Source of the DNA: Vreelandella andesensis
GTDB lineage: Bacteria > Pseudomonadota > Gammaproteobacteria > Pseudomonadales > Halomonadaceae
NCBI RefSeq assembly: GCF_003989795.1
Contig: NZ_RZHG01000013.1
Coordinates: forward strand, 49,579-113,578
Length of the DNA: 64,000 bases
Direction: 5' to 3'
In this document: in pieces, positions 8,452 to 17,934 of the stretch
Layout of the letters: each line of letters begins with the position of its first letter
Position numbering within the stretch: the first letter of the stretch is position 1
Made by a program: the position numbers and the translations under genes
The notes under the pieces: model-generated
What the model saw: only the letters and a program-made list of their open reading frames with translations
Database searches by the model: none
Told to the model about the DNA's origin: nothing

Positions 8452-10235
8452 GCCTTTGCTCCCTTACCTGCATCGCCATAGGCCCGCTCCGCCGGAGCCG
8501 AAAACCGCACATCCACGTCCTGCCAGCGCAATTCGGCAGGTGCTTCGCCTCGATAGAATACTTGGCTGTGCTTGAGGTAGTTAACGTCGTCGCGCTTTTG
8601 CATGCCTTCGTCTTGGCGCTGGTGGGCACCGCGGGATTCAAGGCGTTCAAGCGCGCCTAAGCAAGAGGCTTCGGCAATGTCCAAGCCACACCCAAGCTCG
8701 ATGCACTCAAGCAGCTCAGTATTGAATATCTTGCTGGTATCGTTAACACGAATGTTAGCGTAGCGCCCACGCAGCTGGCGAATTGTCTCTAGCGAATGGC
8801 GCATGCCTTCTTCCGTGCGGTAGATACCGCAGCCACTTTCCATGGCTTGCACCATGGCATGTTTAAGTTCTACCCACGAATCGCCATTGCCTTCGCCATC
8901 ACACAGGCGCGTTAACATGGCTTGCTGGCGATCGGCCTGGGCTTGCAAAAATTGACTATCTGCCCACTCGGTTTGTGCTGCCTTCTGGCTGGCACGCTCG
9001 CCGGCCAAACGGCCAAATACCAGTAGCTCGGTCAACGAGTTAGAACCCAAGCGATTAGCACCGTGTAAACCGACAGAGGCACATTCCCCGGCGGCGTAAA
9101 GGCCAGCAATAGAGGTCTCGCATTGGGGATCAGTTTCAATCCCGCCCATCGTATAATGAACCGCTGGGCGAATAGGGATCGGCTCTTTCACTGGGTCAAC
9201 GTTGATGTAAGCCTTTGCCAGCTCGCAGATAAACGGCAAGCGCTCTAGGATGGTTTTCTCGCCCAAGTGGCGAAGGTCGAGATAAACCACGTCGCTGTCG
9301 CCAAACTTGCCGGTGCGGCCCGCTTGCTGCTCTTGCCAGAAGGCTTGGGAGAGCTTGTCTCGTGGGCCCAGCTCCATGTATTTGTTTTCTGGCTTGCCCA
9401 GCGGCGTTTCAGGACCAAGGCCGTAATCCTGCAAGTAACGATAGCCATCTTTATTGAGCAGAATCCCCCCTTCACCGCGGCAAGCTTCGGTGATTAAAAT
9501 GCCGGACCCAGGCAGGCCGGTGGGGTGGTATTGCACAAACTCCATGTCTCGCAGCGCCACACCGTGACGATAAGCCATGGCCATGCCATCGCCAGTCACA
9601 ATGCCCGCGTTAGTATTGAAGCGAAACAAGCGCCCTGCGCCGCCGGTGGCTAATACCACGGCTTTAGCACGTAGCAGCGTCAATTCACCGGTGGCAATTT
9701 GAAGGGCAATCACTCCAATCACCGCACCTTCGTGCACCGCTAGATCGAGCACGAAGAATTCATCAAAGCGTTCAATTTCAGGATATTTCAAAGAGGTCTG
9801 AAACAGGGTGTGGAGCATATGGAAGCCGGTTTTGTCGGCAGCAAACCAAGTACGGGCTGTCTTCATGCCCCCAAAGCGGCGCACCTGCACTTGGCCGTCA
9901 TCCTTACGGCTCCAGGGGCATCCCCAGCGTTCCATCTGCACCAGCTCCTGGTAAGCGTGGTGGACAAAATAGTCGACGACCCCTTGCTCAACCAGCCAGT
10001 CACCGCCGGATACCGTGTCATCAAAGTGGGCCTGATGGGAGTCTTCAGCACTGGTAACCGCAGCCGCGCCACCTTCAGCAGCCACGGTATGCGAACGCAT
10101 CGGGTAAACTTTCGACAGCAGTGCAATACGCTGGGGGGTGCCTTGGGCTTTGGCCTGTTCAACCGCACCGATGGCGGCGCGCAAGCCCGCTCCTCCTCCT
10201 CCCACAATCACGATATCGAAATCTCGCTGCTGCAT
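8448..10235 (-). CDS. frdA: Fumarate reductase flavoprotein subunit
   Basis: 595 residues (E. coli FrdA is 602). It shows the FAD dinucleotide fold [13 protein letters not shown], the covalent-FAD histidine in SHTVAAEGG, and the substrate region [21 protein letters not shown]. FrdA-type signatures [36 protein letters not shown] and the C-terminal GAHQRQDEG are present. The sequence resembles enterobacterial FrdA rather than SdhA. The start was chosen at the ATG with a GAAGGAA ribosome site; an upstream in-frame ATG lacks one. It is the first gene of frdABCD. The FNR-type box 118 bp upstream suggests anaerobic induction. Confidence 0.96.
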   Translation of the reverse strand: MQQRDFDIVIVGGGGAGLRAAIGAVEQAKAQGTPQRIALLSKVYPMRSHTVAAEGGAAAVTSAEDSHQAHFDDTVSGGDWLVEQGVVDYFVHHAYQELVQMERWGCPWSRKDDGQVQVRRFGGMKTARTWFAADKTGFHMLHTLFQTSLKYPEIERFDEFFVLDLAVHEGAVIGVIALQIATGELTLLRAKAVVLATGGAGRLFRFNTNAGIVTGDGMAMAYRHGVALRDMEFVQYHPTGLPGSGILITEACRGEGGILLNKDGYRYLQDYGLGPETPLGKPENKYMELGPRDKLSQAFWQEQQAGRTGKFGDSDVVYLDLRHLGEKTILERLPFICELAKAYINVDPVKEPIPIRPAVHYTMGGIETDPQCETSIAGLYAAGECASVGLHGANRLGSNSLTELLVFGRLAGERASQKAAQTEWADSQFLQAQADRQQAMLTRLCDGEGNGDSWVELKHAMVQAMESGCGIYRTEEGMRHSLETIRQLRGRYANIRVNDTSKIFNTELLECIELGCGLDIAEASCLGALERLESRGAHQRQDEGMQKRDDVNYLKHSQVFYRGEAPAELRWQDVDVRFSAPAERAYGDAGKGAKA

Positions 10236-10352
10236 GACAGTTCCTTCGGTTAACCAGGCCAAATACATTAAAGGCGACACACTTCGGCACCGTCTCCCTC
10301 ATTTGAACTTAGCACACAAGGGGCAGACCCCGTTCATTAGTCCAAAGAACTA

Positions 10353-10366
10353 TTGATATATGTCAA
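10353..10366. promoter_or_regulatory. FNR/Anr-type box between frdA and the dicarboxylate carrier
   Basis: TTGATATATGTCAA matches the FNR consensus TTGAT-N4-ATCAA at nine of ten positions. It lies 118 bp before frdA and 136 bp before the divergent carrier start, so it could activate either or both under low oxygen. Assignment is from motif and context. Confidence 0.7.
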
Positions 10367-10501
10367 GAAACAAGAAGATCGAGTTAGCGTTGCTTTTACC
10401 TCACTGACTTAGCGCCTACTCTTCAAGGCACTCACTGCAGGGCAGTTTTCTGCCAGCCAAGCAATAAAACTAGAACAGCAAACGTTGAAGAGAGGTGCCG
10501 C

Positions 10502-11971
10502 ATGACAACTAATGCTCAACCCTCAGCGCGATGGAAACTGCTAGCACCGCTAGCAGTCGCTATTATTGTCGCACTGATTCCTACCCCCCCAGGGCTTGCG
10601 CCGCATGCGTGGTATTTTCTCGCCATTTTCCTCGGCTGCGTCGTTGGCCTTATTCTTGAGCCATTACCGGGCGCAGTGGTGGGGCTGATCGGCGTTACCC
10701 TGGTAGCTCTGCTTTCAAGGTGGGTACTGTTCTCTCCAGAACAGCTGGCTACTGACGGATTTAATGCTGCCAACCAAGCATTTTTATGGGCGGTATCGGG
10801 TTTTACCAACGCCACCGTATGGCTAATTTTTGGCGCTTTTATGTTCGCCTTGGGGTATGAAAAAACCGGCCTGGGTAGGCGGATATCTCTGTGGCTAGTT
10901 AAGGCAATGGGGAAGCGCACGTTAACCCTTGGCTACGCAGTGATGATTGCCGATGGTATTCTAGCGCCCTTCACACCTTCTAATACGGCTCGCAGCGCGG
11001 GCACAATTTATCCCGTCATTCGTAATCTTCCGCCGCTTTACGATTCGCACCCCAACGACCCCAGTATGAAGCGAATGGGTAGCTTTCTAATGTGGACAGC
11101 GCTGGCCTCTACCTGTGTGACCAGCTCGCTATTTTTGACCGCTCTAGCCCCCAATCTATTAGCTATCGCGTTAACCGAGAGCGCGACCGGCATTTATATT
11201 AACTGGGGGCAGTGGTTTATGGCCGTCGCGCCAGCCGGGATCCTGCTGCTTCTGCTGGTGCCGCTGCTTAGCTACTGGCTATGTGCGCCCGAAGTGAAAG
11301 CAGGTAACGAAATCTCCGACTGGGCAGGGCAGGAGTTAGCCAATCTGGGGGCACTATCCCGCCATGAAATAATGCTGGTTCTTATGGTGGTCACCGCCCT
11401 GCTGCTGTGGATATTTGCTGGCAGTATTATCTCTGGGTCACTAGTGGGCTTAGTGGTGATCTGCGGCATGTTATTAACTGGCATTGTGACGTGGAGCGAT
11501 ATTCTCGATAATCGAGCAGCCTGGAATACTTTTGTATGGTTCGCCACCCTGGTGGCACTGGCTGGCGGGCTAAGTCAGGTGGGTTTCGTTACCTGGTTTG
11601 GCAATGTGGTCGGCGGGCAAATAAGCCACTTCGACCCGCTAATAGCCATGGTGGCGTTGGTAGTTATCTTCTATCTGCTGCACTACTTCTTTGCCAGCGT
11701 GACGGCGCACGTTACCGCTTTGCTACCGGTCATTTTAGCAGCAGCATCTGGCATTGCCGGGCTCGATATGCAGATGTTTATCTTATTGTTACTCCCCACA
11801 CTCGGTTTTATGGGGATTCTCACGCCTTACGGTACTGGGCCAAGCCCGGTTTATTACGGCAGCGGCTATCTGCCCAGCGCACTCTTTTGGCGACTAGGCG
11901 CGATTTTCGGGCTGCTATTTTTAGTGGTTTGGTTAGTCATCGGCTTACCCTGGCTGCTGTTATTTACCTGA
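10502..11971 (+). CDS. DASS-family (SLC13/CitT-type) dicarboxylate or tricarboxylate carrier
   Basis: 489 residues, strongly hydrophobic, with about 12 membrane segments. The first family motif is SNTARSAGTIYPVI near residue 160 (the SNT signature), and a second symmetry-related segment is TPYGTGPSPVYYGSGYL near residue 440. GAFMFALGYEKTGLGRRI is typical of the CitT/TtdT/2-oxoglutarate-malate translocator branch. A ribosome site (GAGAGGTG) precedes the ATG. Standing divergently to frdABCD, it would suit C4-dicarboxylate/succinate exchange for fumarate respiration; the exact substrate cannot be read from sequence. The stop codon is the first base triplet of an 18-bp tandem repeat. Confidence 0.88.
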   Translation: MTTNAQPSARWKLLAPLAVAIIVALIPTPPGLAPHAWYFLAIFLGCVVGLILEPLPGAVVGLIGVTLVALLSRWVLFSPEQLATDGFNAANQAFLWAVSGFTNATVWLIFGAFMFALGYEKTGLGRRISLWLVKAMGKRTLTLGYAVMIADGILAPFTPSNTARSAGTIYPVIRNLPPLYDSHPNDPSMKRMGSFLMWTALASTCVTSSLFLTALAPNLLAIALTESATGIYINWGQWFMAVAPAGILLLLLVPLLSYWLCAPEVKAGNEISDWAGQELANLGALSRHEIMLVLMVVTALLLWIFAGSIISGSLVGLVVICGMLLTGIVTWSDILDNRAAWNTFVWFATLVALAGGLSQVGFVTWFGNVVGGQISHFDPLIAMVALVVIFYLLHYFFASVTAHVTALLPVILAAASGIAGLDMQMFILLLLPTLGFMGILTPYGTGPSPVYYGSGYLPSALFWRLGAIFGLLFLVVWLVIGLPWLLLFT

Positions 11972-12019
11972 CCAATACTTATTACTTGACCAGCACTTAT
12001 TACTTGACCAGTACTTAGC
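11969..12019. repeat. 18-bp tandem repeat starting at the carrier stop codon
   Basis: Three copies of TGACCARYACTTATTACT, the last incomplete. The first TGA is the stop of the carrier gene. Because the period is a multiple of three, each further copy repeats the stop in frame. Confidence 0.9.
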
Positions 12020-12074
12020 TATTGCCCCACTACCCTTCTTTTCATCATAAGTAGTTCACAGGGATATTAACGTA

Positions 12075-13001
12075 TTGGAACATCTCGCCAAACACAGTCC
12101 GCATCACGCCTGGGTGTTAGCCGCACGCCCTAGAACGCTGCCGCTGTCGTGTGCATCTATCCTGCTGGGCAGCGGGCTTGCAGCGCACGCCCAGGCTTTC
12201 AACCCCACGGTGCTGTTGCTTGCCCTACTCACTGCCATGGCCCTTCAGGTACTGTCTAATTTAGCCAACGACTATGGCGATGCCGCCTCAGGCGTTGATA
12301 ACGAGAAACGTAGCGGCCCGTTAAGGGCTGTCTCATCTGGTTTGTTGACCCCAAAAGCAATGCGCAGCGGAATGTTCGTCACCGCCACCGTTGCCGCGCT
12401 ATTCGGGCTGCTATTGCTGCTTGCCGCCTTTGGGAATCAATGGATGCAGATTCTCATCTTCATATTGTTAGGCGCTGCTGCCCTACTGGCAGCGGTGACC
12501 TATACCGTTGGGCTAGGCGGCGCCCCTTACGGCTACCGTGGGCTGGGGGATATTGCGGTCTTTATGTTTTTCGGGCTGCTCGGTGTCTTGGGCACCTACT
12601 ACCTGCATACCCACGAGCTAAACTGGCTGCCATTTTTGCCAGCCGCCGCGTGCGGGCTGCTGGCTACCGCCGTTCTCAATGTGAATAATGTGCGCGATAT
12701 TGAAAGCGATGCACGCTGCGGCAAAATCACCCTAGCGGGGCGGCTAGGCCGCGAAGGCGCGATTATGTACCACTGGGCGCTGCTGGGATTAGCGCTAGTG
12801 CTCACATTGATTTACCTGGTGGTTCTACCGGTTCCACTGTTGGGATGGAGCTGCCTGCTGGTGGCCAAGCCGCTGACGGACGCTGCCAGAACATTACGCC
12901 ATACCCAAGATGGCAAGGTTCTGACCAACATGCTAAAAAATACCGCTTTTTCAACGCTGCTTTATAGCGTACTGCTGTCTATTGGCTTGGCCTATTTCTA
13001 A
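12075..13001 (+). CDS. menA: 1,4-dihydroxy-2-naphthoate polyprenyltransferase (menaquinone synthesis)
   Basis: 308 residues, about nine membrane segments. The aspartate-rich prenyl-diphosphate site is NLANDYGD (62-69) followed by GVDNEKRSGPLRAVSSGLL, and the second is NVNNVRDIESD near residue 200. GYRGLGDIAVFMFFG and the rest follow E. coli MenA closely. The enzyme attaches the isoprenoid tail to DHNA in the membrane, giving demethylmenaquinone. The start is a TTG with a weak AGGGAT ribosome site; no better start is available. No other men gene is in the window. Its place beside frdABCD and the dicarboxylate carrier points to supply of low-potential quinone for fumarate reductase. Confidence 0.9.
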   Translation: MEHLAKHSPHHAWVLAARPRTLPLSCASILLGSGLAAHAQAFNPTVLLLALLTAMALQVLSNLANDYGDAASGVDNEKRSGPLRAVSSGLLTPKAMRSGMFVTATVAALFGLLLLLAAFGNQWMQILIFILLGAAALLAAVTYTVGLGGAPYGYRGLGDIAVFMFFGLLGVLGTYYLHTHELNWLPFLPAAACGLLATAVLNVNNVRDIESDARCGKITLAGRLGREGAIMYHWALLGLALVLTLIYLVVLPVPLLGWSCLLVAKPLTDAARTLRHTQDGKVLTNMLKNTAFSTLLYSVLLSIGLAYF

Positions 13002-13033
13002 TCAGACTATTGAGTGGTGCTAGCGTGCCAGGA

Positions 13034-13339
13034 CTATGAAAGCACCACCTCATAGCCTTCAAATTTGGGCGGGCCAAGGTAAATACCTTCAGGCGCTTTG
13101 GCATTGGCGTGGGCTTTACGGAATGCGTCTGACTTGGTCCAGGCACGGAAGGCGTCCTCTGACTCCCATACGCTATGGGAGATAAACACGGTGTGATCTT
13201 CCTGGCTTTCGCCCTGCAGCATTTGGAATTGCTTAAAGCCTGGCACTTCATCCAAATGCGAATCACGGTTGCGCCATACCTCTAAAAAATCTTCTTCGCG
13301 GCCTGGGGCAATCCGAAAACGGTTCATGGCAATATACAT
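13034..13339 (-). CDS. Small antibiotic-biosynthesis-monooxygenase (ABM/IsdG-like) domain protein
   Basis: 101 residues forming a single ferredoxin-like ABM domain: MYIAMNRFRIAPGREEDFLEVW, then VPGFKQFQMLQG and TVFISHSVWESEDAFRAWTKS. The W(E)S...FxxWxxSxAF signature is that of IsdG/HmoB-type and related small monooxygenases. Members include haem-degrading enzymes and quinol monooxygenases, so the substrate is open. The gene is convergent with menA, with 32 bp between stops. The start has an AGGAGAG ribosome site. Confidence 0.8.
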   Translation of the reverse strand: MYIAMNRFRIAPGREEDFLEVWRNRDSHLDEVPGFKQFQMLQGESQEDHTVFISHSVWESEDAFRAWTKSDAFRKAHANAKAPEGIYLGPPKFEGYEVVLS

Positions 13340-13475
13340 GCACTCTCTCCTAGTAGTTATCTAACACAACAGCATAGCGGCCTGCTGCTTACGGTAACGT
13401 TCGCTTGATGGTAACGTCGTGGTTTAGTGACGAATAGGCTTTACGGCGAATAGCCCTCAACCGTCAGGATACGGC

Positions 13476-15044
13476 ATGGCTAAGGCACCCATCCAGGTCA
13501 TTTGGTTCAAACGCGATCTACGCATTCATGATCACGCGCCGCTTTCTAATGCCGCCGCGGCAGGGCCCGTATTGCCGCTATTCGCTATCGAACCAGCGCA
13601 GTGGCAAACACCCGATAGCGCCCTACGCCATTGGCAATTTGCCGCAGACTCACTTATTGATCTTTCCCACGCGCTGCAAACACTCGGCCTGCCGCTGTGT
13701 ATTTGCCAGGGCGATATTGTTGATTTGCTGAACGGCCTGAAAGCTCACTACGGCCACATTACCCTTCATTCTCACCAGGAGACGGGCAACGCCTGGAGCT
13801 TTGAACGGGATAAACGGGTCCATGGGTGGTGCCAAACCAATAGCGTGACATGGCAGGAAGCGCGTCAGCAAGGTGTGGTGCGGGGGCTAAGCAGCCGCAC
13901 GGGGCACCAAACCCGCTGGGAAAAACTGATGAACGCTCCCACCGCCACTGCTCCACAAAACGCTCAACCGGCTGAGGGCTGGCAAGCCTTTCATCAAATT
14001 GACGTTGATCAGCTTCAAAGCCTAACCCTGGGGTTTGATACCACGCCGTGCCCCCAGCGCCAGTTAGGCGGTCGCAGCGAAGGCCGCACACTGTGGCGCA
14101 GTTTTGTGCAAACACGCGGGCGTCGCTATCGCGGCTCGCTATCTAAGCCGTTGCTTGCTTGGGAGTTTGGCTCACGGCTTTCCCCCCATTTGGCCTGGGG
14201 CACGCTTTCCATGCGCGAGGTAGTCCAGTCGTTACGCCGCCAGCGGGAAAAGCACACTGAAGACACTGCCTGGGCGCGCTCGTTGCGCGCTTTCACTTCG
14301 CGGCTTTACTGGCACTGCCACTTTATTCAAAAGCTCGAAAGTGAGCCGAGCATTGAGGGACAAACGTTGCACCCAGCACTGCGTGACCTGCGAGAACGCG
14401 ACCCCGAACACCCTAACCTGATTGCCTGGAAGCGCGGTCAAACCGGCGTGCCACTGGTGGATGCCTGTATGCGCAGCCTGATCGCCACCGGCTGGATCAA
14501 CTTTCGCATGCGCGCCATGCTGATTTCCCACGCCACCTTTGGCCTTGGGCTGCATTGGCGTGAACCAGCGCTGCACCTAGCACGACTGTTTACCGATTAT
14601 GAACCAGGCATTCACTACCCCCAGGTGCAGATGCAAGCAGGCGCCACAGGCACCAACGCGCTGCGGGTCTACAACCCCATTAAACAAGCGGAAGATAACG
14701 ACCCCACCGGCGAGTTCGTTGCCCATTGGGTACCAGAGCTTTCATGCCTCCCCATTGAGTGGCGCGCCAAGCCCTGGACACTGCCGGAAAGCCTGCAAAA
14801 ACGGTTGGGCTTCCAGCCCGGCGAACACTACCCGCTGCCCAACGATTTCGAAGCCGAAGCGCGCCACTGGAAAAAGATGCTGCACGAACTAAGACGCACC
14901 CCAGAGGCTAGAGAATCCAGCCAAGCCATTGTGGATAAGCTCGCCAGCCAGCGTAAGCCGCCCGCTCGGCGCACCAAAAAAACAAAACCCGCCAACCGCC
15001 AACAGCTTTCACTGTTTGGCGATGGCGGGCTTGGTGATGCCTAG
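13476..15044 (+). CDS. Cryptochrome/DNA photolyase-family FAD protein
   Basis: 522 residues. The N-terminal antenna-type Rossmann domain begins VIWFKRDLRIHDHAPL. The C-terminal helical FAD domain contains RLSPHLAWGTLSMREV, SRLYWHCHFIQKLE, GVPLVDACMRSLIATGWINFRMRAML and LFTDYEPGIHYPQVQMQAG. A lysine/arginine-rich tail follows, ending in a QLSLFGDGG peptide. This belongs to the photolyase superfamily and is probably a light-driven pyrimidine-dimer repair enzyme. The GWINFRMR sequence differs from the GWIHHxxRH of class I CPD enzymes, so a cryptochrome-like role is possible. The QLSLF tail resembles a sliding-clamp-binding peptide, which is an inference. Confidence 0.88.
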   Translation: MAKAPIQVIWFKRDLRIHDHAPLSNAAAAGPVLPLFAIEPAQWQTPDSALRHWQFAADSLIDLSHALQTLGLPLCICQGDIVDLLNGLKAHYGHITLHSHQETGNAWSFERDKRVHGWCQTNSVTWQEARQQGVVRGLSSRTGHQTRWEKLMNAPTATAPQNAQPAEGWQAFHQIDVDQLQSLTLGFDTTPCPQRQLGGRSEGRTLWRSFVQTRGRRYRGSLSKPLLAWEFGSRLSPHLAWGTLSMREVVQSLRRQREKHTEDTAWARSLRAFTSRLYWHCHFIQKLESEPSIEGQTLHPALRDLRERDPEHPNLIAWKRGQTGVPLVDACMRSLIATGWINFRMRAMLISHATFGLGLHWREPALHLARLFTDYEPGIHYPQVQMQAGATGTNALRVYNPIKQAEDNDPTGEFVAHWVPELSCLPIEWRAKPWTLPESLQKRLGFQPGEHYPLPNDFEAEARHWKKMLHELRRTPEARESSQAIVDKLASQRKPPARRTKKTKPANRQQLSLFGDGGLGDA

Positions 15045-15053
15045 AAGTAAGAC

Positions 15054-16328
15054 TTAACTAAGCGCTTCCAGCGACTGCTCGATAATGCTTAGGCCTTCTT
15101 CTAACACTGCGGAAGACACCGTTAGCGGTACCAGAATACGGATACTGTTGCCGTAGAAACCGCAGGAAAGCAGGATCAGGCCTTTCTCGCGGGCTTTGGC
15201 ACACAGCGCGCCGGTCATCTGCACATCCGGCTTGCCTTCACTGTTGAGCAGTTCAAACGCGGCCATGGCACCTAGCTGGCGGCCGTGGGCGACGGCGGGG
15301 AAATGGTCTTCCCATACCGCGAAGCGCTCGGCCAGCATCTTACCCATCTGTTCGCTGCGGGCCAGAATGTTCTCTTCTTCGATGACTTCAATCACCGCTA
15401 ACGCCGCTGCGCAGGAGAGCGGGTTACCGCTGTAAGTGCCGCCTAGCGAGTTAGGGCCAGAGGCATCCATCACCTTGGCACTGCCGACAACCGCCGAGAG
15501 CGGCATGCCGTTGGCTAGGCTCTTGGCGGTGGTCAGAATGTCCGCCTCAATGCCGCTATGTTCCAGGGCAAACAGCTTGCCGGTGCGGGCAAAGCCCGAC
15601 TGCACTTCATCAGCGATCAGCAGAATACCGTGCTCGTCGCACAGCGCGCGCAGCGCTTTCAGGTAATCTGGCGAGGCGATGTAGAAACCGCCTTCGCCTT
15701 GAACCGGTTCAATCACGATAGCTGCGGTGCGGTGCGGGGCAATATCGGTTTTGAAAAGCGTGCGAATGGCGGCTAACGACGCTTCTTCGCTGATGCCGTG
15801 CAGCGGGTTGGGGAACGGCGCGCGGAACACGTCGCCCGGCATGGGGCCGAAGTCGTTCTTGTAGGGCAGCACCTTGCCCGTCATGGCCAAGGTCATCATG
15901 GTGCGGCCGTGGAAGGCACCGTCGAACGTGATAATGCCGGTACGGCCAGTCGCCGCGCGGGCGATCTTGACAGCATTTTCCAGCGCTTCGGCACCGGTGT
16001 TCACCAGCATCGCTTTGCGCTCGGGGCCGCGAACGGGCGACAGTTCACACAGCTTTTGGCACAACTGCACGTAAGGGGCGTAAGAGATGACCGCCGCGCT
16101 GGTGTGCATGACTTTTTTCAGCTGTGCTTCCACCGCAGCGACAATTTTCGGGTGGCGATGGCCTAAGTTTAATACGCCAATACCACCTGCGAAATCGATC
16201 CAGCGGTTACCGTCGGCATCCCATAACTCGGCATTTTCAGCGCGTTCAGCAAACTGAGTCGTCGGCGTGGCAGCACCGTTAGCGACGTAGCGGTTTTTTA
16301 GTTCGTTCAATTCTTGGTTATTCATCAT
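15054..16328 (-). CDS. gabT: 4-aminobutyrate aminotransferase
   Basis: 424 residues of class III aminotransferase type. Features are the PLP-phosphate region NTGAEALENAVKIARAATGR, the FDGAFHGRTMMTLAMTG stretch, the aspartate in LLIADEVQSGFARTGK, the Schiff-base lysine in TTAKSLANGMPL, and SLGGTYSGNPLSCAAALAVI. It transfers the amino group of GABA to 2-oxoglutarate, giving succinate semialdehyde. It sits eight bases after gabD in the same operon and is convergent with the photolyase gene. Specificity for GABA against related omega-amino acids is supported mainly by the gabD partner and the divergent GabR-like regulator. Confidence 0.92.
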   Translation of the reverse strand: MMNNQELNELKNRYVANGAATPTTQFAERAENAELWDADGNRWIDFAGGIGVLNLGHRHPKIVAAVEAQLKKVMHTSAAVISYAPYVQLCQKLCELSPVRGPERKAMLVNTGAEALENAVKIARAATGRTGIITFDGAFHGRTMMTLAMTGKVLPYKNDFGPMPGDVFRAPFPNPLHGISEEASLAAIRTLFKTDIAPHRTAAIVIEPVQGEGGFYIASPDYLKALRALCDEHGILLIADEVQSGFARTGKLFALEHSGIEADILTTAKSLANGMPLSAVVGSAKVMDASGPNSLGGTYSGNPLSCAAALAVIEVIEEENILARSEQMGKMLAERFAVWEDHFPAVAHGRQLGAMAAFELLNSEGKPDVQMTGALCAKAREKGLILLSCGFYGNSIRILVPLTVSSAVLEEGLSIIEQSLEALS

Positions 16329-16336
16329 AATGTCTC

Positions 16337-17788
16337 TTATAAACCGCCAACGCAGACGTACTTCAGTTCAGTAAATTCATCGAGACCGTGATGGGAACCT
16401 TCACGCCCCAAACCGGACTCTTTCACGCCACCAAACGGCGCCAGCTCGGTGGAGATCAGCCCTTCGTTAACGCCGACCATGCCGTATTCCAACTGCTCCA
16501 TGGTGTGCCAAATGCGCCGATAATCGCTGGCGTAAAAATAGGCTGCCAAGCCAAACGGCGTATCGTTAGCCATCTGGATGGCCTCTTCATCGCGGTGGAA
16601 GCGAAACACCGGTGCTACCGGGCCGAAGGTTTCTTCATCGGCGACCGCCATCTTCGTGGTGACATCAGCTAGCACGGTGGGCGTGAAGAAATGCTTGCCT
16701 GCGGCGTGGGGTTGACCACCGCAGACCAATCGCGCGCCCAGATTTACTGCGTCATCTACATGGCGCTGCACTTTATCTACCGCCGCTTGGTTAATCAGCG
16801 GGCCGATAGTGCTGCCTTCCGTTAAACCATCGCCTACCTTCAGCGCGCTAACTCGCTCGGCCAGTTTACTGACGAACGCGTCGTAAATTCCATCCTGCAC
16901 TAGGAAGCGATTGGTGCACACGCAGGTTTGCCCAGCATTACGGAATTTGGAGGCAAGCGCACCTGCCACGGCAGCATCTACATCAGCGTCATCAAAGACG
17001 ATAAACGGCGCGTTGCCGCCCAGTTCCATCGCGGTTTTCTTCACCGTGCTAGCGCACTGCGCGAGCAAATGCTTACCGACGGGGGTCGAACCAGTGAACG
17101 AGACTTTGCGCACACGTGAATCCGTGGTGAGCACATCGCCTATCGCTGCTGGTTTTGAGGCAGTAATTACGTTAATGGTGCCTGCTGGCAAGCCCGCTTC
17201 AAGGGCCAAGTAAGCAGCGGCTAACGCGGTTAACGGTGTGGCCTCGGCAGGTTTGATCACCACGGTGCAGCCTGCGGCTAAGGCCGGGCCACACTTACGG
17301 GTAATCATCGCCAATGGGAAGTTCCACGGGGTAATAGCTGCAACCACGCCGACCGGCTCGCGCAGAACCAGTAAGCGCTTATCGGCACCGTGGCTGGGTA
17401 GGGTTTCCCCAGCCATACGCTTGGCTTCTTCAGCAAAAAATTCAATAAATGAGGCGCCGTAAGCGACTTCACCTTTGGCTTCCGCCAGCGGCTTACCCTG
17501 TTCCAGAGTCATCAAGCGGGCTAAGTCGTCGGCGTGCTCATTAATCAGCTCAAACCAGCGCCGCAGTAGCGCGGAACGCTGCTTCACTGGCGTTGCGCGC
17601 CAAGCAGGACCGGCGGCATACGCTGCGGCTACCGCGTCGCGGGCGTCATCGGCGCCTAAATCGGCAACCCGGGCAATCGTCTCACCGGTGGCGGGGTTAT
17701 CGACAGCAAAGGTCTGTTGGCCTTTGCGCCACTCGGCACCTACCAGGGCAGGAACTGCATCGTGTAACCACTGTTTAATAAAGCTCAT
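16337..17788 (-). CDS. gabD: Succinate-semialdehyde dehydrogenase (NADP+)
   Basis: 483 residues, the usual GabD length. The aldehyde-dehydrogenase features are TPWNFPLAMITRKCGPALAAG, the glycine motif SFTGSTPVGKHL, the general-base glutamate in ELGGNAPFIVFDDADVD and the nucleophilic cysteine in NAGQTCVCTNR. It oxidises succinate semialdehyde to succinate, feeding GABA carbon to the TCA cycle. The start is the second of two adjacent ATGs, placed properly after AAGGTGAG; a much longer upstream reading enters the gabR promoter and is not credible. First gene of gabDT, divergent from the regulator. Confidence 0.95.
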   Translation of the reverse strand: MSFIKQWLHDAVPALVGAEWRKGQQTFAVDNPATGETIARVADLGADDARDAVAAAYAAGPAWRATPVKQRSALLRRWFELINEHADDLARLMTLEQGKPLAEAKGEVAYGASFIEFFAEEAKRMAGETLPSHGADKRLLVLREPVGVVAAITPWNFPLAMITRKCGPALAAGCTVVIKPAEATPLTALAAAYLALEAGLPAGTINVITASKPAAIGDVLTTDSRVRKVSFTGSTPVGKHLLAQCASTVKKTAMELGGNAPFIVFDDADVDAAVAGALASKFRNAGQTCVCTNRFLVQDGIYDAFVSKLAERVSALKVGDGLTEGSTIGPLINQAAVDKVQRHVDDAVNLGARLVCGGQPHAAGKHFFTPTVLADVTTKMAVADEETFGPVAPVFRFHRDEEAIQMANDTPFGLAAYFYASDYRRIWHTMEQLEYGMVGVNEGLISTELAPFGGVKESGLGREGSHHGLDEFTELKYVCVGGL

Positions 17789-17855
17789 CATCTCACCTTG
17801 TTTTGATATACAGCATGCCAAGCACGCTATCAGTAATGGGCTGACAGGCGAATGC

Positions 17856-17897
17856 ACCACTTTTACGTTCAACCAGACCACTTTTCTGTTTAACTGA
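17856..17897. promoter_or_regulatory. Two 21-bp direct repeats between gabD and gabR (candidate GabR operator)
   Basis: ACCACTTTTACGTTCAACCA and, 21 bp on, ACCACTTTTCTGTTTAACTG: about 15 of 21 positions are shared, including an ACCACTTTT core. A spacing of two helical turns and a location in the divergent promoter are what GabR/TauR-type MocR regulators need. Function is inferred. Confidence 0.65.
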
Positions 17898-17934
17898 AGA
17901 TAATGAAGCGCGTCGTGACAGTACGGAGATACAG

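Noticed and set aside
14232..14576. Reverse open frame inside the photolyase gene
   Set aside because: Antisense shadow of a conserved FAD-binding region; no ribosome site or family match.
15798..16166. Forward open frame opposite gabT
   Set aside because: Antisense to the conserved aminotransferase core; arginine/histidine-rich composition typical of a shadow frame.
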